Origin: DASVRZ01 sp038230215
Lineage (GTDB): Bacteria; Verrucomicrobiota; Verrucomicrobiia; Chthoniobacterales; DASVRZ01
Assembly: GCA_038230215.1 (NCBI GenBank)
Contig: JBBRNR010000001.1
Location: 124,001 to 188,000, forward strand
Length of the DNA stretch: 64,000 bases
Reading direction: 5' to 3'
Shown here: piece after piece, positions 51,212 through 59,576 of the stretch
Position numbering within the stretch: the first letter of the stretch is position 1
Layout of the letters: every line of letters starts with the position of its first letter
Position numbers and translations under genes: made by a program
Notes under the pieces: model-generated
What the model saw: only the letters and a program-made list of their open reading frames with translations
Databases searched by the model: none
Told to the model about the DNA's origin: nothing

Positions 51212-52387
51212 ATGGGAAAACGCGTCCTCATCATGTCCACCAGCGCAGGCACCGGCCATGTCCGTGCCGCCGATGCGCTGGAGAAAACCTTCGCCGCTCA
51301 CCCAGGCGTCTCCGAGGTCATCCACGAGGACGCGCTGAAGTTCACCAACAAACTTTTCAGCGATTTCTACTCGAAGTTTTACGCCACATTGGTCGAGTCG
51401 GCCCCGAATTTCCTCGGCTGGTGGTACAAACAAAGTGATGAACCCTGGAAAACCGACACGATGCGACTTGCACTCGACCGTCTGAACACCGGTCCGCTCG
51501 TTAAGTTCATTGACGATTTTCAGCCCGACATCACGGTTTGCACCCATTTTATGCCGGCGGGAATCATTTCCCATCTGATCACGGAAAAGAAACTGTCCAC
51601 GCACCTCTCCATCGTCGTCACGGACCTCGATTTCCATGCCATGTGGCTGTCGCGTGTCTTCCATCGTTATTTCGTGGCGATGGATGAAACCCGCGCCCAC
51701 CTCGAACTGCTCGGGCTGCCAAAAGACCGCATCACCGTCTCTGGTATCCCGATCGATGAAGCGTTTTCGGCAAAATATGATCGTGCTGCCTTGCGCGCCG
51801 AACTCGGGTTGCAGTCGAATCTCCCCACGCTGCTCATATCCGCCGGAGCTCTCGGCAAAGGTCCTGCCGAGGACATCGTCACTGGCCTGCTCACGCTTCG
51901 CCATCCGGCGCAGACCATCGTCATTTGCGGGAAAAACGAGGAGCTTAAAACGAAGATCGAGACGCTCACTGCAGGCTACAAAAATTTCGCCATTCTCGCC
52001 TACACCGACCGCATGCACCACTGGATGGCCGCGTCGGATCTTTTCATCGGCAAACCTGGCGGACTCACCACCTCGGAGGCGCTCGCCGCGCAACTTCCGA
52101 TGGTCATCGTTTCCCCGATTCCGGGCCAGGAGGAACGCAACAGCGACCATCTGCTCGAGAATGGCATCGCAATCAAGGCGAACGATCTCATCACGCTCCC
52201 CTATAAAATCGACCGCCTTCTCGACGACCTCGATCGGCTTGCTGCAATGCGGAAAAACACCGCGTGCCTGGCGCATCCGCACGCCGCGAGCACTATCGTC
52301 CAGACGCTCATGCACGACGAGTCAAACCCAGTTCTGATTGAACCAGATGACGAGGAGAGAGGCGTCGTCGTCACCGAAGTCATCTAG
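51212..52387 (+). CDS. MGDG-synthase-like glycosyltransferase (GT28)
   Basis: 391 aa, resembling monogalactosyldiacylglycerol synthase / UgtP that puts a sugar on diacylglycerol. MSTSAGTGHVRAADALEKTF is the N-terminal family motif, VVTDLDFHAMWLSRVFHRYF the acceptor-side segment, and GKPGGLTTSEALAAQLPMVI the nucleotide-sugar-binding site near residue 280. No signal peptide, so probably peripheral on the inner membrane. The sugar and lipid specificity cannot be read. Only 9 bp separate it from the GH1 gene. Confidence 0.87.
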   Translation: MGKRVLIMSTSAGTGHVRAADALEKTFAAHPGVSEVIHEDALKFTNKLFSDFYSKFYATLVESAPNFLGWWYKQSDEPWKTDTMRLALDRLNTGPLVKFIDDFQPDITVCTHFMPAGIISHLITEKKLSTHLSIVVTDLDFHAMWLSRVFHRYFVAMDETRAHLELLGLPKDRITVSGIPIDEAFSAKYDRAALRAELGLQSNLPTLLISAGALGKGPAEDIVTGLLTLRHPAQTIVICGKNEELKTKIETLTAGYKNFAILAYTDRMHHWMAASDLFIGKPGGLTTSEALAAQLPMVIVSPIPGQEERNSDHLLENGIAIKANDLITLPYKIDRLLDDLDRLAAMRKNTACLAHPHAASTIVQTLMHDESNPVLIEPDDEERGVVVTEVI

Positions 52388-52396
52388 GTTTCATTC

Positions 52397-53878
52397 ATGG
52401 CCTCACAACCGTTTCTCTGGGGAGTTGCCACGTCGGCGTATCAGGCCGAGGGCCATTACAATGGACCAGGCGAGCCGCGCACAAACTGGGCCGCCGCCGA
52501 GGAGCGTGGCGACGTCGCAAAGCTGGGAATCTCCGCGGATTTTTTGCAGCATTATCCCCAGGATTTTGCCCGCTGCCGTGAGCTGGGACTGAGTGCCTTC
52601 CGACTGGGAATCGAATGGAGCCGCATCCAACCAAAAAACGCGGACGAGTTTGATTCCGATGCGCTGGAAACCTACGCGAAGCTGGTCGGCGACTGCCAGC
52701 GCGTGGGACTCACGCCGGTCATCACATTGCACCACTTCGTGCATCCGGAATGGATCGGCAGCGACCCGTGGCTGGAATCTACCATCATCGCGCTTTTTGA
52801 AAGTTATGTGAGTCACGCTCTCTCCTTTATTAATTCCCGACTCACCTCAGAGGGACTGGCGCCAATCCATCATCTCATCACCATCAACGAGCCAAATATG
52901 CTCGTGCTCAACAGCTATCTCGGACGCCAGTTTCCCACTGGAAAAAGCGGCGGCTTCGGTAAATGTCTGCGCGCATACGACAGCCTCATCGCCGCCCATG
53001 TCCGCGCCTACCACTCCATCCATCGGCTCTATCGTGAAAACAGTTGGCCAACCCCCGCCGTTACCGTCAACAACTACTGCAGTGACCTTTACTGGAGCGA
53101 CAAGTTTTTGCTCGATCTTCTCGCTATGCGCGAACGCGGCATTCCCGACAACAAGCTCGCCCTATATCTGCACAAGAAAGCCGGTGAATTCGACGCCGCG
53201 TTTTCTGCGGCTAACATTCCGCTGAATAAGAATCTAACCTGGGTCTTTGGCTCGCTTGTAAAAATGGTGAGCAAGAAGATCGGCCGTATGACTTTTGGCA
53301 AGGCTCACTTCCCTTTTGCCCTGCAGGAAATTGCCGCCGGAGCCACGGCCCGGACTTTCGACTATATCGGACTCGACTACTACGATCCGTTTGCCGCGCA
53401 CGCCTTTCGATTTCCCGTTTGGTGGGATCATGAATTTAAGTCGAAGTCCTTCCACGAATGGATCATGGCCAGCATCACCAGCAAGTGGTGGGACTGGCGC
53501 GTGCTGGCGAGCGGACTCAACTTTTTCTGCACCTACTACTCGAAGGATTTCGACGGACGCGACGTGCTCATCGCGGAAAACGGCATGGCCGTACGACGCA
53601 AATGGGACAACACCGAGACAGGACGCCGAGACCGCATCACGCGCAGCCAGTTTCTCGAGTTCCATGTCGCCGAGGTTAGGAAAATCCGCGCTCAAGGCGT
53701 ACCACTCATCGGCTACCTGCATTGGAGCCTGTTCGACAATTACGAATGGGGCAGCTATACCCCGCGCTTCGGACTTTATCGGATCAACTTTCTCACCGGC
53801 ACAGAGCGCGAGGCCAAGACTCCCAACGGCGACAACCCGAGCGCGACTTACGCCCGGTTGATCAAGGAACAAAACTAA
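52397..53878 (+). CDS. Glycoside hydrolase family 1 enzyme
   Basis: Retaining beta-glycosidase, 493 aa, without a signal peptide. N-terminal FLWGVATSAYQAEG, acid/base Glu165 in TINEPN, nucleophile Glu394 in IAENGMA, and YLHWSLFDNYEWGSYTPRFG near the end form the full GH1 site. It follows the MGDG-synthase-like gene by 9 bp and a strong terminator closes the unit. Plant SFR2, a GH1 enzyme, transfers galactose between galactolipids, so a glycolipid substrate is possible. A plain beta-glucosidase is the default reading. Confidence 0.9.
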   Translation: MASQPFLWGVATSAYQAEGHYNGPGEPRTNWAAAEERGDVAKLGISADFLQHYPQDFARCRELGLSAFRLGIEWSRIQPKNADEFDSDALETYAKLVGDCQRVGLTPVITLHHFVHPEWIGSDPWLESTIIALFESYVSHALSFINSRLTSEGLAPIHHLITINEPNMLVLNSYLGRQFPTGKSGGFGKCLRAYDSLIAAHVRAYHSIHRLYRENSWPTPAVTVNNYCSDLYWSDKFLLDLLAMRERGIPDNKLALYLHKKAGEFDAAFSAANIPLNKNLTWVFGSLVKMVSKKIGRMTFGKAHFPFALQEIAAGATARTFDYIGLDYYDPFAAHAFRFPVWWDHEFKSKSFHEWIMASITSKWWDWRVLASGLNFFCTYYSKDFDGRDVLIAENGMAVRRKWDNTETGRRDRITRSQFLEFHVAEVRKIRAQGVPLIGYLHWSLFDNYEWGSYTPRFGLYRINFLTGTEREAKTPNGDNPSATYARLIKEQN

Positions 53879-53883
53879 CAAAA

Positions 53884-53909
53884 AAGGCGCATCTCGAAAG
53901 ATGCGCCTT
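53884..53909. terminator. Intrinsic terminator between GH1 and the small lipoprotein gene
   Basis: Perfect 11-bp stem AAGGCGCATCT / AGATGCGCCTT with CGAA tetraloop, A-rich left and T-rich right. It lies between convergent genes and can serve both strands. Confidence 0.9.
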
Positions 53910-53931
53910 CTTGTTACAACTACTTCGATGC

Positions 53932-54138
53932 TTAGTAGCTCGTTGCGGAAGTTGTGGTTGAGCGACGCACAGTGGTCGGCTGCGACATGGTGGTCATACT
54001 AGTGCTTTGCACAGGCTCAGCCATTACGCGGCGGGAGGATGTGGTGGTCTGGCTGGTGACAACTGGATCATCTGCACATCCGCTGAAAACAGCTAGAATT
54101 GAGAGAGCCAGAATGGATTTAATGATGGATGTTTTCAT
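53932..54138 (-). CDS. Small Thr/Ser-rich lipoprotein
   Basis: 68 aa from the ATG at 54138. Signal MKTSIIKSILALSILAVFSG ends in lipobox FSGC (Cys21). The mature part is only ~48 residues, rich in Thr, Ser and Val (TSQTTTSSRRVMAEPVQS). No domain recognised. It follows the Thr-rich exported protein on the same strand by 13 bp, so the two are likely one unit. An envelope role is inference. Confidence 0.7.
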   Translation of the reverse strand: MKTSIIKSILALSILAVFSGCADDPVVTSQTTTSSRRVMAEPVQSTSMTTMSQPTTVRRSTTTSATSY

Positions 54139-54151
54139 AGTTTTGAGTTTC

Positions 54152-54580
54152 TTATTTTTTGGTTGTAGTGGTGGTTGTGCTGGTAGTTTCTTCAACGACC
54201 GGAGCGGGAACTGCGGGGGCAACCACCTGCGTGGTTACAGTCGGATTGGCAACAAACTTCGTCACGACATAACTATCACCAACCTTGGTGTAGTAGATGC
54301 GGGCCGGAGTATTCTGCTTAATCGATTCTTGAGACACCACATTGCCTGCGGCATCTACAAATGTGGTGGTCTTGTTGTAAGTGTAATGCACCGGCGCAGT
54401 CGATCCGCTGGAGCTAACAATAATCTGTGACGAGCTGGGCTCAAACTGTTGCACAACGCCGTCGGTGGTGACAGTGCTGGAAGTCGAAACGACGGAATCT
54501 TGCGCAAAGACTGCTGTGCCTGAGACAACAAATGCGCAGGCTGCGAGAATGATGGATTTTTTAAGAGATGGTTTTTTCAT
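54152..54580 (-). CDS. Small exported Ser/Thr-rich protein
   Basis: 142 aa. Signal peptide KKSIILAACAFVVSGTAVFA at the N-terminus, cleavage near AFA-QD. The mature part has a repetitive Val/Ser/Thr region, a possible beta segment (HYTYNKTTTFVDAAGNVVSQ, ARIYYTKVGDSYVVTKFV), and a Pro-Val and poly-Thr tail (VVEETTSTTTTTTKK). It resembles small exported proteins I associate with this phylum. Function unknown. Pairs with the downstream lipoprotein. Confidence 0.72.
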   Translation of the reverse strand: MKKPSLKKSIILAACAFVVSGTAVFAQDSVVSTSSTVTTDGVVQQFEPSSSQIIVSSSGSTAPVHYTYNKTTTFVDAAGNVVSQESIKQNTPARIYYTKVGDSYVVTKFVANPTVTTQVVAPAVPAPVVEETTSTTTTTTKK

Positions 54581-54683
54581 GTTTTTTTAGTGCCAGCTAT
54601 AACTCTGCTGACGACAATAAATCGCGACAGTCCATCCCCTTGGATGTAAGTCATTTTACGTTTCGGAAAGGATTAGCTGGAAA

Positions 54684-55607
54684 TCAATCCAGCAGCAGCC
54701 AAAGAGTGGCGGCTCCCTCACCCTCGGGGAAATCGGGCAGCGCATCAGTGCAATGAAACTCCGCCCGGCGCTGAGCCACTCGCAACTCGTCCTTCGCCAG
54801 GGTCTGCAAGGCGGCGCGGTCGAGTCGCGTGCAATTCGTGGAGAGGAGGATTTTACCTTTCGGCGCCGCCAGCCCCAAGGCCAGATGAAGTAGATCGCCA
54901 AGGTTTTTTTCCACTTGGAATTTCCGGCCTTTGACTCCTCGCGAAAACGTTGGCGGATCAAGGATGATTACGTCGAAAAATTCCATTTTTCTAACCAGCC
55001 GGGGCATAACTTCCAATGCATCATCTGCCAGAAAACGATGGCCTTCGAGCGAGAAATTATTGAGCGCGAAGTTGGCTTTACCGCGTCCGATGGATTTGGC
55101 GGAAAGGTCGATGCTAACAGTCTTTGCTCCTGCGCTGGCAGCCACAACCGAGAACGAGCAGGTGTAGGCAAATGTGTTCAGCACGCGCTTTGGCGAAAGC
55201 GTTTGGAGATAGGAACGATTCTCTCTCTGATCGAGAAAAAGCCCGACGGAATAACCGGCGGCGAAGTCGAGTCCGTAACGAAGTCCATTTTCCGTGACGC
55301 TGGTTTCCATAGACAGCGCGGCATCTCCAGAAAGAAGGACGGGGGCACTGCGCTCGCTGTTTTGAAGGGTTAGATAACGTCCAAAGACACGCTGCGACGT
55401 GAGTTCCATCGCACTCTGCCAGCTAGCTAAATCTTCCTGAAGACTGGCGATGTCCGCGGAGTCTTTGTAGGATATGAGATAGTCCGATCCGAGGCGCTCG
55501 ATCCAGGCGTTGCGAGAGGAGTAGATGCGATGCGCGTTAGTTCCCTGCGATGTTAGGATATCCACCAGATCGCGCTCGATCCAGTCGGTGGCGTAGAAGC
55601 CGCTCAT
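54684..55607 (-). CDS. RlmI-like SAM-dependent methyltransferase
   Basis: About 307 aa, RlmI/YccW-type, probably methylating rRNA cytosine. Signature GLFLDQRENR, the SAM loop RVLNTFAYTCSFSVVAASAG, and DPPTFSRG are present. The N-terminal PUA domain of E. coli RlmI appears replaced by a shorter segment. Its ATG follows the slyX stop by one base (TAATATG). Last gene of a coupled five-gene unit beginning at 57454. Exact target base not determined. Confidence 0.82.
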   Translation of the reverse strand: MSGFYATDWIERDLVDILTSQGTNAHRIYSSRNAWIERLGSDYLISYKDSADIASLQEDLASWQSAMELTSQRVFGRYLTLQNSERSAPVLLSGDAALSMETSVTENGLRYGLDFAAGYSVGLFLDQRENRSYLQTLSPKRVLNTFAYTCSFSVVAASAGAKTVSIDLSAKSIGRGKANFALNNFSLEGHRFLADDALEVMPRLVRKMEFFDVIILDPPTFSRGVKGRKFQVEKNLGDLLHLALGLAAPKGKILLSTNCTRLDRAALQTLAKDELRVAQRRAEFHCTDALPDFPEGEGAATLWLLLD

Positions 55608-55608
55608 A

Positions 55609-55815
55609 TTAGTAATGCGGAGGGCGTTCGTCGCCGCGAATGGTGATACCATCGCCGTTGTTCTCCGCGCGCAGACGTTCGAGTTCCTCGGTTTGTTTCT
55701 CGACCTGGGTACGCAGCTTGAGAATTTCGCGATCCTGTTGCGCTACATGTTCCTCAACGAAGGAGAACTTCACTTCGAGGTCGGTGATGCGCACGGCGAG
55801 TTCAGTGGGAATCAT
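55609..55815 (-). CDS. slyX: SlyX-like coiled-coil protein
   Basis: 68 aa. RITDLEVKFSFVEEHVAQQD and REILKLRTQVEKQTEELERL make a continuous heptad-like coiled coil, followed by GDERPPHY, the conserved SlyX C-terminus. Its start overlaps the end of the CHASE2 gene by 14 bp. Function of SlyX proteins is not established. Confidence 0.82.
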   Translation of the reverse strand: MIPTELAVRITDLEVKFSFVEEHVAQQDREILKLRTQVEKQTEELERLRAENNGDGITIRGDERPPHY

Positions 55816-56998
55816 GGGAAAGAAGACGTGCAAGATGATGCATGGCAGTTCCGAAAAGGAGAACAAAAAATGGCGGGAAGATCGGTGCCGCCAGCGAGCA
55901 GCTTCCGGCGAGCCACGTACTAGCCAGCAGGTAAATTCCCAGCGCGACAATGAAGCCCAGCCATTGCCCCATCCCCGACTGCCTTAAAAACAAAAGGGGC
56001 GCCAGAACGCCACTTGCGAGAATCAGGAGGCGCACGTCGCTTCCAATGGGAGTCAGCGGTGGACCATTACATATCGTCGCGGCGGTCGCCGCCACCCATT
56101 CCGCAGGCGTGAGCGAGACGCCGTCCCGGGGATGAATCGTGCGGGCACTTTCCGCGAGATTACCTAGTACGAGCACACCCTGAAGCTGGTCCGCACCGAT
56201 CTTCCTCGTTCCGGGGGGCGTCTCCCCGGCCAAGGTTAGGAGTAGATCGGATGAATCGATCCGGCGGATTTCGGGAAGCCATCCGAGTTCCACGGGAATG
56301 GAGGCATCGTAGTCGGTGGCAAGGCGCTGATCGTCGAGGATGAGGCCGTGGTCTGCACGGATGTTTTCCGGGGAGATTTTCCGGGCTAACATGGCGGCCC
56401 GAAGCGCCTGCGACGGCACGTTTCGTTTTCCGATCAGGAAGTAAATCGTGGCGCGATCCTCGCGGTTGACGAGATTGGCGACGCCGACTTCCACCGTGCC
56501 GCGCAAGACTTCGGGCGGCGCACTACTGATGGAGCCATAGGGAGTGAGGGAGTTATCTGCCGGGTTGGCCTTCCAGCCTTTCAACCACCATATGTCGGTC
56601 TCGTCGTCCTCTTTTCCCCAGCCCAGACGAATGGGTAAAATAAGGTGCGGCTGGCGGATGGCCAGGTCCTTGAAGGCGCGATCGAAGGCGGTGTTGCCTG
56701 GAGGGGGCAACGACTCGAGGATGACGATGGGCGGGTGCTCCTTCGGGAGCGCCTTTAGAAAGAGGGAATACTCGAGCGCCGTCCAGTTTTCGGCGTCTTC
56801 CATCGAGATCAAAGTCACCGGAATCCGTAGTCGCTTCGGTCGTTGATGCTCGGAAAGCAGCGTGTCCTGAAATGTGTGTTCCACCCGGCGAATCATCGGG
56901 CTGCGATCGCTGATGCGCGAGAGCAGTATCCCGAGGGCCAGAGCCAGAAGGGTGACGACCCAAGTGACCCAGGTATGCGAACGCATGGTTTTTCCCAA
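55802..56998 (-). CDS. CHASE2-domain membrane protein without output domain
   Basis: 398 aa. An N-terminal membrane segment (WVVTLLALALGILL) precedes a ~270-residue extracytoplasmic CHASE2-type domain (ERTFQDTLLS-like start, QDTLLSEHQRP; PIVILESLP; GVLVLGNLAESARTIHPRDG). Two to three membrane helices close the protein (LLILASGVLAPLLFL, LGFIVALGIYLLAS, FFVLLFGTAMH). CHASE2 usually sits before a kinase or cyclase domain, but here nothing follows the helices. The partner is unknown. Part of the coupled operon with slyX and a tiny upstream gene. Confidence 0.78.
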   Translation of the reverse strand: MGKTMRSHTWVTWVVTLLALALGILLSRISDRSPMIRRVEHTFQDTLLSEHQRPKRLRIPVTLISMEDAENWTALEYSLFLKALPKEHPPIVILESLPPPGNTAFDRAFKDLAIRQPHLILPIRLGWGKEDDETDIWWLKGWKANPADNSLTPYGSISSAPPEVLRGTVEVGVANLVNREDRATIYFLIGKRNVPSQALRAAMLARKISPENIRADHGLILDDQRLATDYDASIPVELGWLPEIRRIDSSDLLLTLAGETPPGTRKIGADQLQGVLVLGNLAESARTIHPRDGVSLTPAEWVAATAATICNGPPLTPIGSDVRLLILASGVLAPLLFLRQSGMGQWLGFIVALGIYLLASTWLAGSCSLAAPIFPPFFVLLFGTAMHHLARLLSHDSH

Positions 56999-57009
56999 CG
57001 ACTAGGGAC

Positions 57010-57168
57010 TTAGGGCGCTATGTCGCGGAGTTCCCGAGGGAACTGGACCGCTGGCTCCGGCGGACGCGTGCGCAGGAATATGAACCACTGCACGCCGCCG
57101 ACGAGAGCACAGACGAAGACGGTGGCGACGAGTTTTCGTGGCCAGCCGGATTCGTGGAGCGTCGGCAT
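57010..57168 (-). CDS. 52-aa membrane protein in the CHASE2 operon
   Basis: Starts MPTLHESGWPRKLVATVFVC, with a single membrane segment ALVGGVQWFIFL, then RTRPPEPAVQFPRELRDIAP. Its ATG comes one base after the stop of the pterin dehydratase (TAAAATG) and its stop lies 11 bp before CHASE2, so it fills the gap exactly. No family recognised. The coupling and helix make it a credible real gene. It may be a subunit of the CHASE2 protein. Confidence 0.65.
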   Translation of the reverse strand: MPTLHESGWPRKLVATVFVCALVGGVQWFIFLRTRPPEPAVQFPRELRDIAP

Positions 57169-57169
57169 T

Positions 57170-57454
57170 TTAGCCGACGAGATTGTCGATTTTCTCCGCG
57201 AGCTCGAAGTCGAGATCGGTCAGGCCGCCCTTGTTGTGGGTGGAAAGGATGAGTTTCACCTTGTTCCAGCGAACGTCGATGTCGGGATGATGCTCCGATT
57301 CCTCGGCTATCTCGGCGACGCCGTTGACGAAGTCGATCGACTCGGTGAAATCGTCGAACTCGAAGACGCGCTCGATTTTTTTTCCTTCGATGTCCCACTC
57401 GGGGATGCGTTTGAGATAATCTTTTAGTTCACTTTTATCGATGAGGTCGGACAT
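57170..57454 (-). CDS. phhB: Pterin-4a-carbinolamine dehydratase
   Basis: Recycles the pterin cofactor after aromatic hydroxylation. 94 aa from the ATG at 57454. The family motif with catalytic His residues is clear: AEIAEESEHHPDIDVRWNKV and LSTHNKGGLTDLDFELAEKI. No aromatic amino-acid hydroxylase is in the window, as is common for this widely spread protein. First gene of the unit running to the RlmI-like gene. Confidence 0.92.
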   Translation of the reverse strand: MSDLIDKSELKDYLKRIPEWDIEGKKIERVFEFDDFTESIDFVNGVAEIAEESEHHPDIDVRWNKVKLILSTHNKGGLTDLDFELAEKIDNLVG

Positions 57455-57578
57455 AATTAGAAAGTTGAGTGCTGCTGTCATGTTTCACGCACGCTGCGCT
57501 TGAAGTGTCGCGGCGTTTGTGTCACTTAATGCCCTCCCTTTACTAAGAAACCTCCAACAGTCAACCGCGACAAATCAT

Positions 57579-58538
57579 ATGCTCTACAATAACATCGTCG
57601 AAACCGTCGGCCGCACTCCTCTCGTCAAGCTTAACCGCATCTCGGCTGGCCTCGACGCCACAATCGCGGTGAAATGCGAATTTTTTAATCCGCTCGGCTC
57701 GGTCAAGGACCGCATCGGTATGGCGATGATCGAGGCCGCCGAGGCGGACGGCACGTTGAAACCCGACACTCTGATCGTAGAGCCGACCAGTGGAAACACC
57801 GGCATCGCCCTGGCCTTTGTGGCCGCGTCGAAGGGCTACAAACTTGTCCTCACCATGCCGGAAACGATGAGCGTCGAACGTCGCACTCTACTTGCCATGC
57901 TCGGAGCGAAGCTTGTTCTCACTCCCGGTTCCGAGGGAATGAAAGGCGCCATCGCCCGCGCCCAAGAAATCGTGGACAGCACTCCAGGAGCCTGGATGCC
58001 GCAGCAATTTAACAACCCCGCCAACCCCGCGATTCACGCCAAGACCACGGCCGAGGAAATCTGGGCCGACACCGATGGCCAAGTGGACTTCATCGTTTCC
58101 GCAGTCGGCACCGGCGGTTCCATCACCGGCATCAGCGAAGTCATCAAATCTCGCAAGCCAAGCTTCAAAGCCATCGCCGTCGAGCCCAAGGATTCCCCGG
58201 TCATCAGCCAGAGTAAAGCCGGCGAGCCGCTTAAACCCGGCCCGCATAAAATTCAGGGCACCGGCGCTGGATTCATCCCGAACAACCTCCACATGGACAT
58301 CGTGGACGAAGTCATGACCGTGACCAACGATGAGGCATTTGTCATGGCCCGTCGCCTCGCGAAAGAAGAAGGCATTCTCGCTGGCATCAGCTCCGGCGCC
58401 AATGTTCACGCCGCGATCGAACTCGCCAAACGCCCGGAAAACAAAGGAAAACTTATCGTCACCATCGCCTGCTCGACCGGCGAACGCTACCTCTCGACTG
58501 CGCTCGCCGACGAAGCCCGCGCCGCTGTTACCACCTAA
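57579..58538 (+). CDS. cysK: Cysteine synthase (O-acetylserine sulfhydrylase)
   Basis: Makes cysteine from O-acetylserine and sulfide with PLP. About 319 aa. PLP lysine Lys43 is in FNPLGSVKDRIGMAM. EPTSGNTGIALAFVAASKGY and the phosphate loop GTGGSITGISEVIK are intact. The start at 57579 fits family N-termini (MLYNNIVETVGRTPLVKLNR). Followed 7 bp later by the TPR membrane gene. Confidence 0.95.
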   Translation: MLYNNIVETVGRTPLVKLNRISAGLDATIAVKCEFFNPLGSVKDRIGMAMIEAAEADGTLKPDTLIVEPTSGNTGIALAFVAASKGYKLVLTMPETMSVERRTLLAMLGAKLVLTPGSEGMKGAIARAQEIVDSTPGAWMPQQFNNPANPAIHAKTTAEEIWADTDGQVDFIVSAVGTGGSITGISEVIKSRKPSFKAIAVEPKDSPVISQSKAGEPLKPGPHKIQGTGAGFIPNNLHMDIVDEVMTVTNDEAFVMARRLAKEEGILAGISSGANVHAAIELAKRPENKGKLIVTIACSTGERYLSTALADEARAAVTT

Positions 58539-58545
58539 AAAAATC

Positions 58546-59178
58546 ATGGCCAAACCTTCTCCTGTCGCAGTCGTGCCGGACCCTCAGATCATTGATCCGA
58601 GCCTGGAGGCCGACTTTTTCTTTGAGGAAAACAAAGGAAAAATTTTCACCTTCCTTGTCATCGCCCTGCTCACGCTAGGCGCTTGGATTTTCTTCCAATA
58701 CCATGAAAGTCAGACGCGTACTGAACAGGCCTCCGTCTTTTATGCGGCGAAAACCGTCAACGATTGGAAGGCGATCATCGCCAAATACCCCGGCACCATC
58801 ATCGCGGGCAACTCCCAGCTTTTGTTGGCCGACAAATTGCGCGACGAAAACAAACTCGACGACGCCCTCGCGATTCTCAGCGACTTCACAAAAAACGCCA
58901 CCACGCACCCGCTCATCGCCCAGGGCTGGCTCAGCTACGCGGGCACGCTGGAGATGAAGGGCGACCTGCCCAAGGCGACGCAGACCTATGCCAATATCGC
59001 GCTCCAGTTTGGCACGACTGAGGCAGCTCCGGCGGCCCTTTCCGCTCAGGCACGGCTCGTGAAAAATGCGGGTGACGCGAAGAAATCTCGCGAGATTTAC
59101 GAAAACATTGTCCAACGATTCCCGACCAGCATCGAGGCACAGGAAGCGAAGCAGGAAATCGGCAAACTCGCCGACTAG
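58546..59178 (+). CDS. YfgM-like TPR membrane protein
   Basis: About 210 aa with a cytoplasmic N-tail, one membrane helix (about 34-51, IFTFLVIALLTLGAWIFF) and a periplasmic TPR-like domain (GNSQLLLADKLRDENKLDDA and AQARLVKNAGDAKKSREIYE). Resembles YfgM/ancillary SecYEG-translocon proteins, but similarity is only in layout. Starts 7 bp after cysK. Overlaps the convergent tatA stop by 4 bp. Confidence 0.78.
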   Translation: MAKPSPVAVVPDPQIIDPSLEADFFFEENKGKIFTFLVIALLTLGAWIFFQYHESQTRTEQASVFYAAKTVNDWKAIIAKYPGTIIAGNSQLLLADKLRDENKLDDALAILSDFTKNATTHPLIAQGWLSYAGTLEMKGDLPKATQTYANIALQFGTTEAAPAALSAQARLVKNAGDAKKSREIYENIVQRFPTSIEAQEAKQEIGKLAD

Positions 59179-59507
59179 CTGGGGAGCTGAGTTGCAGTTG
59201 AGGGACCAGTCGGGCGGGTCGTCTCGGCAACAACGGTTGTTTCCGCCATCTTTTCCGCAAGTACGGGAGCAACTTGTGGCGCGCCGGGCACCAATTCCTG
59301 ACGCGGCGTAGCCATCGAATGTTCCACCGGTGGGCTCGTGAGCTGGCCGGTAAATTCATCCTTCGCCTTGTTAAACTCCCGGACCGCTGTACCCATACCT
59401 CGGGCCAGTTCTGGAAGCCGTTTCGCGCCGAAAAAGATTAGCACCAAGAAACAAATGAGAAATCCGTCCGGTCCCGCGAGATTACTGATAAAAGCCAGAC
59501 TGTTCAT
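59175..59507 (-). CDS. tatA: Twin-arginine translocase subunit TatA
   Basis: Pore-forming subunit of the Tat system for folded-protein export. About 110 aa. Short N-terminal membrane helix (GFLICFLVLIFFG), hinge FGAKRLPELARGMG and amphipathic helix TAVREFNKAKDEF. The C-terminal 50 residues are Pro/Thr/Val-rich and probably disordered. No tatC is in the window. Divergent from the cupin gene. Confidence 0.88.
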   Translation of the reverse strand: MNSLAFISNLAGPDGFLICFLVLIFFGAKRLPELARGMGTAVREFNKAKDEFTGQLTSPPVEHSMATPRQELVPGAPQVAPVLAEKMAETTVVAETTRPTGPSTATQLPS

Positions 59508-59576
59508 GTTAGAGGAGACATCGCGCTGATCGAAACCGTTGTAAAAAAGTTTTTTCTCCCCTACAAAAAATCCCCT

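Noticed and set aside
51044..52315. 423-aa minus-strand open frame over the glycosyltransferase
   Set aside because: Shadow of the GT28 gene, which has clear family motifs on the other strand.
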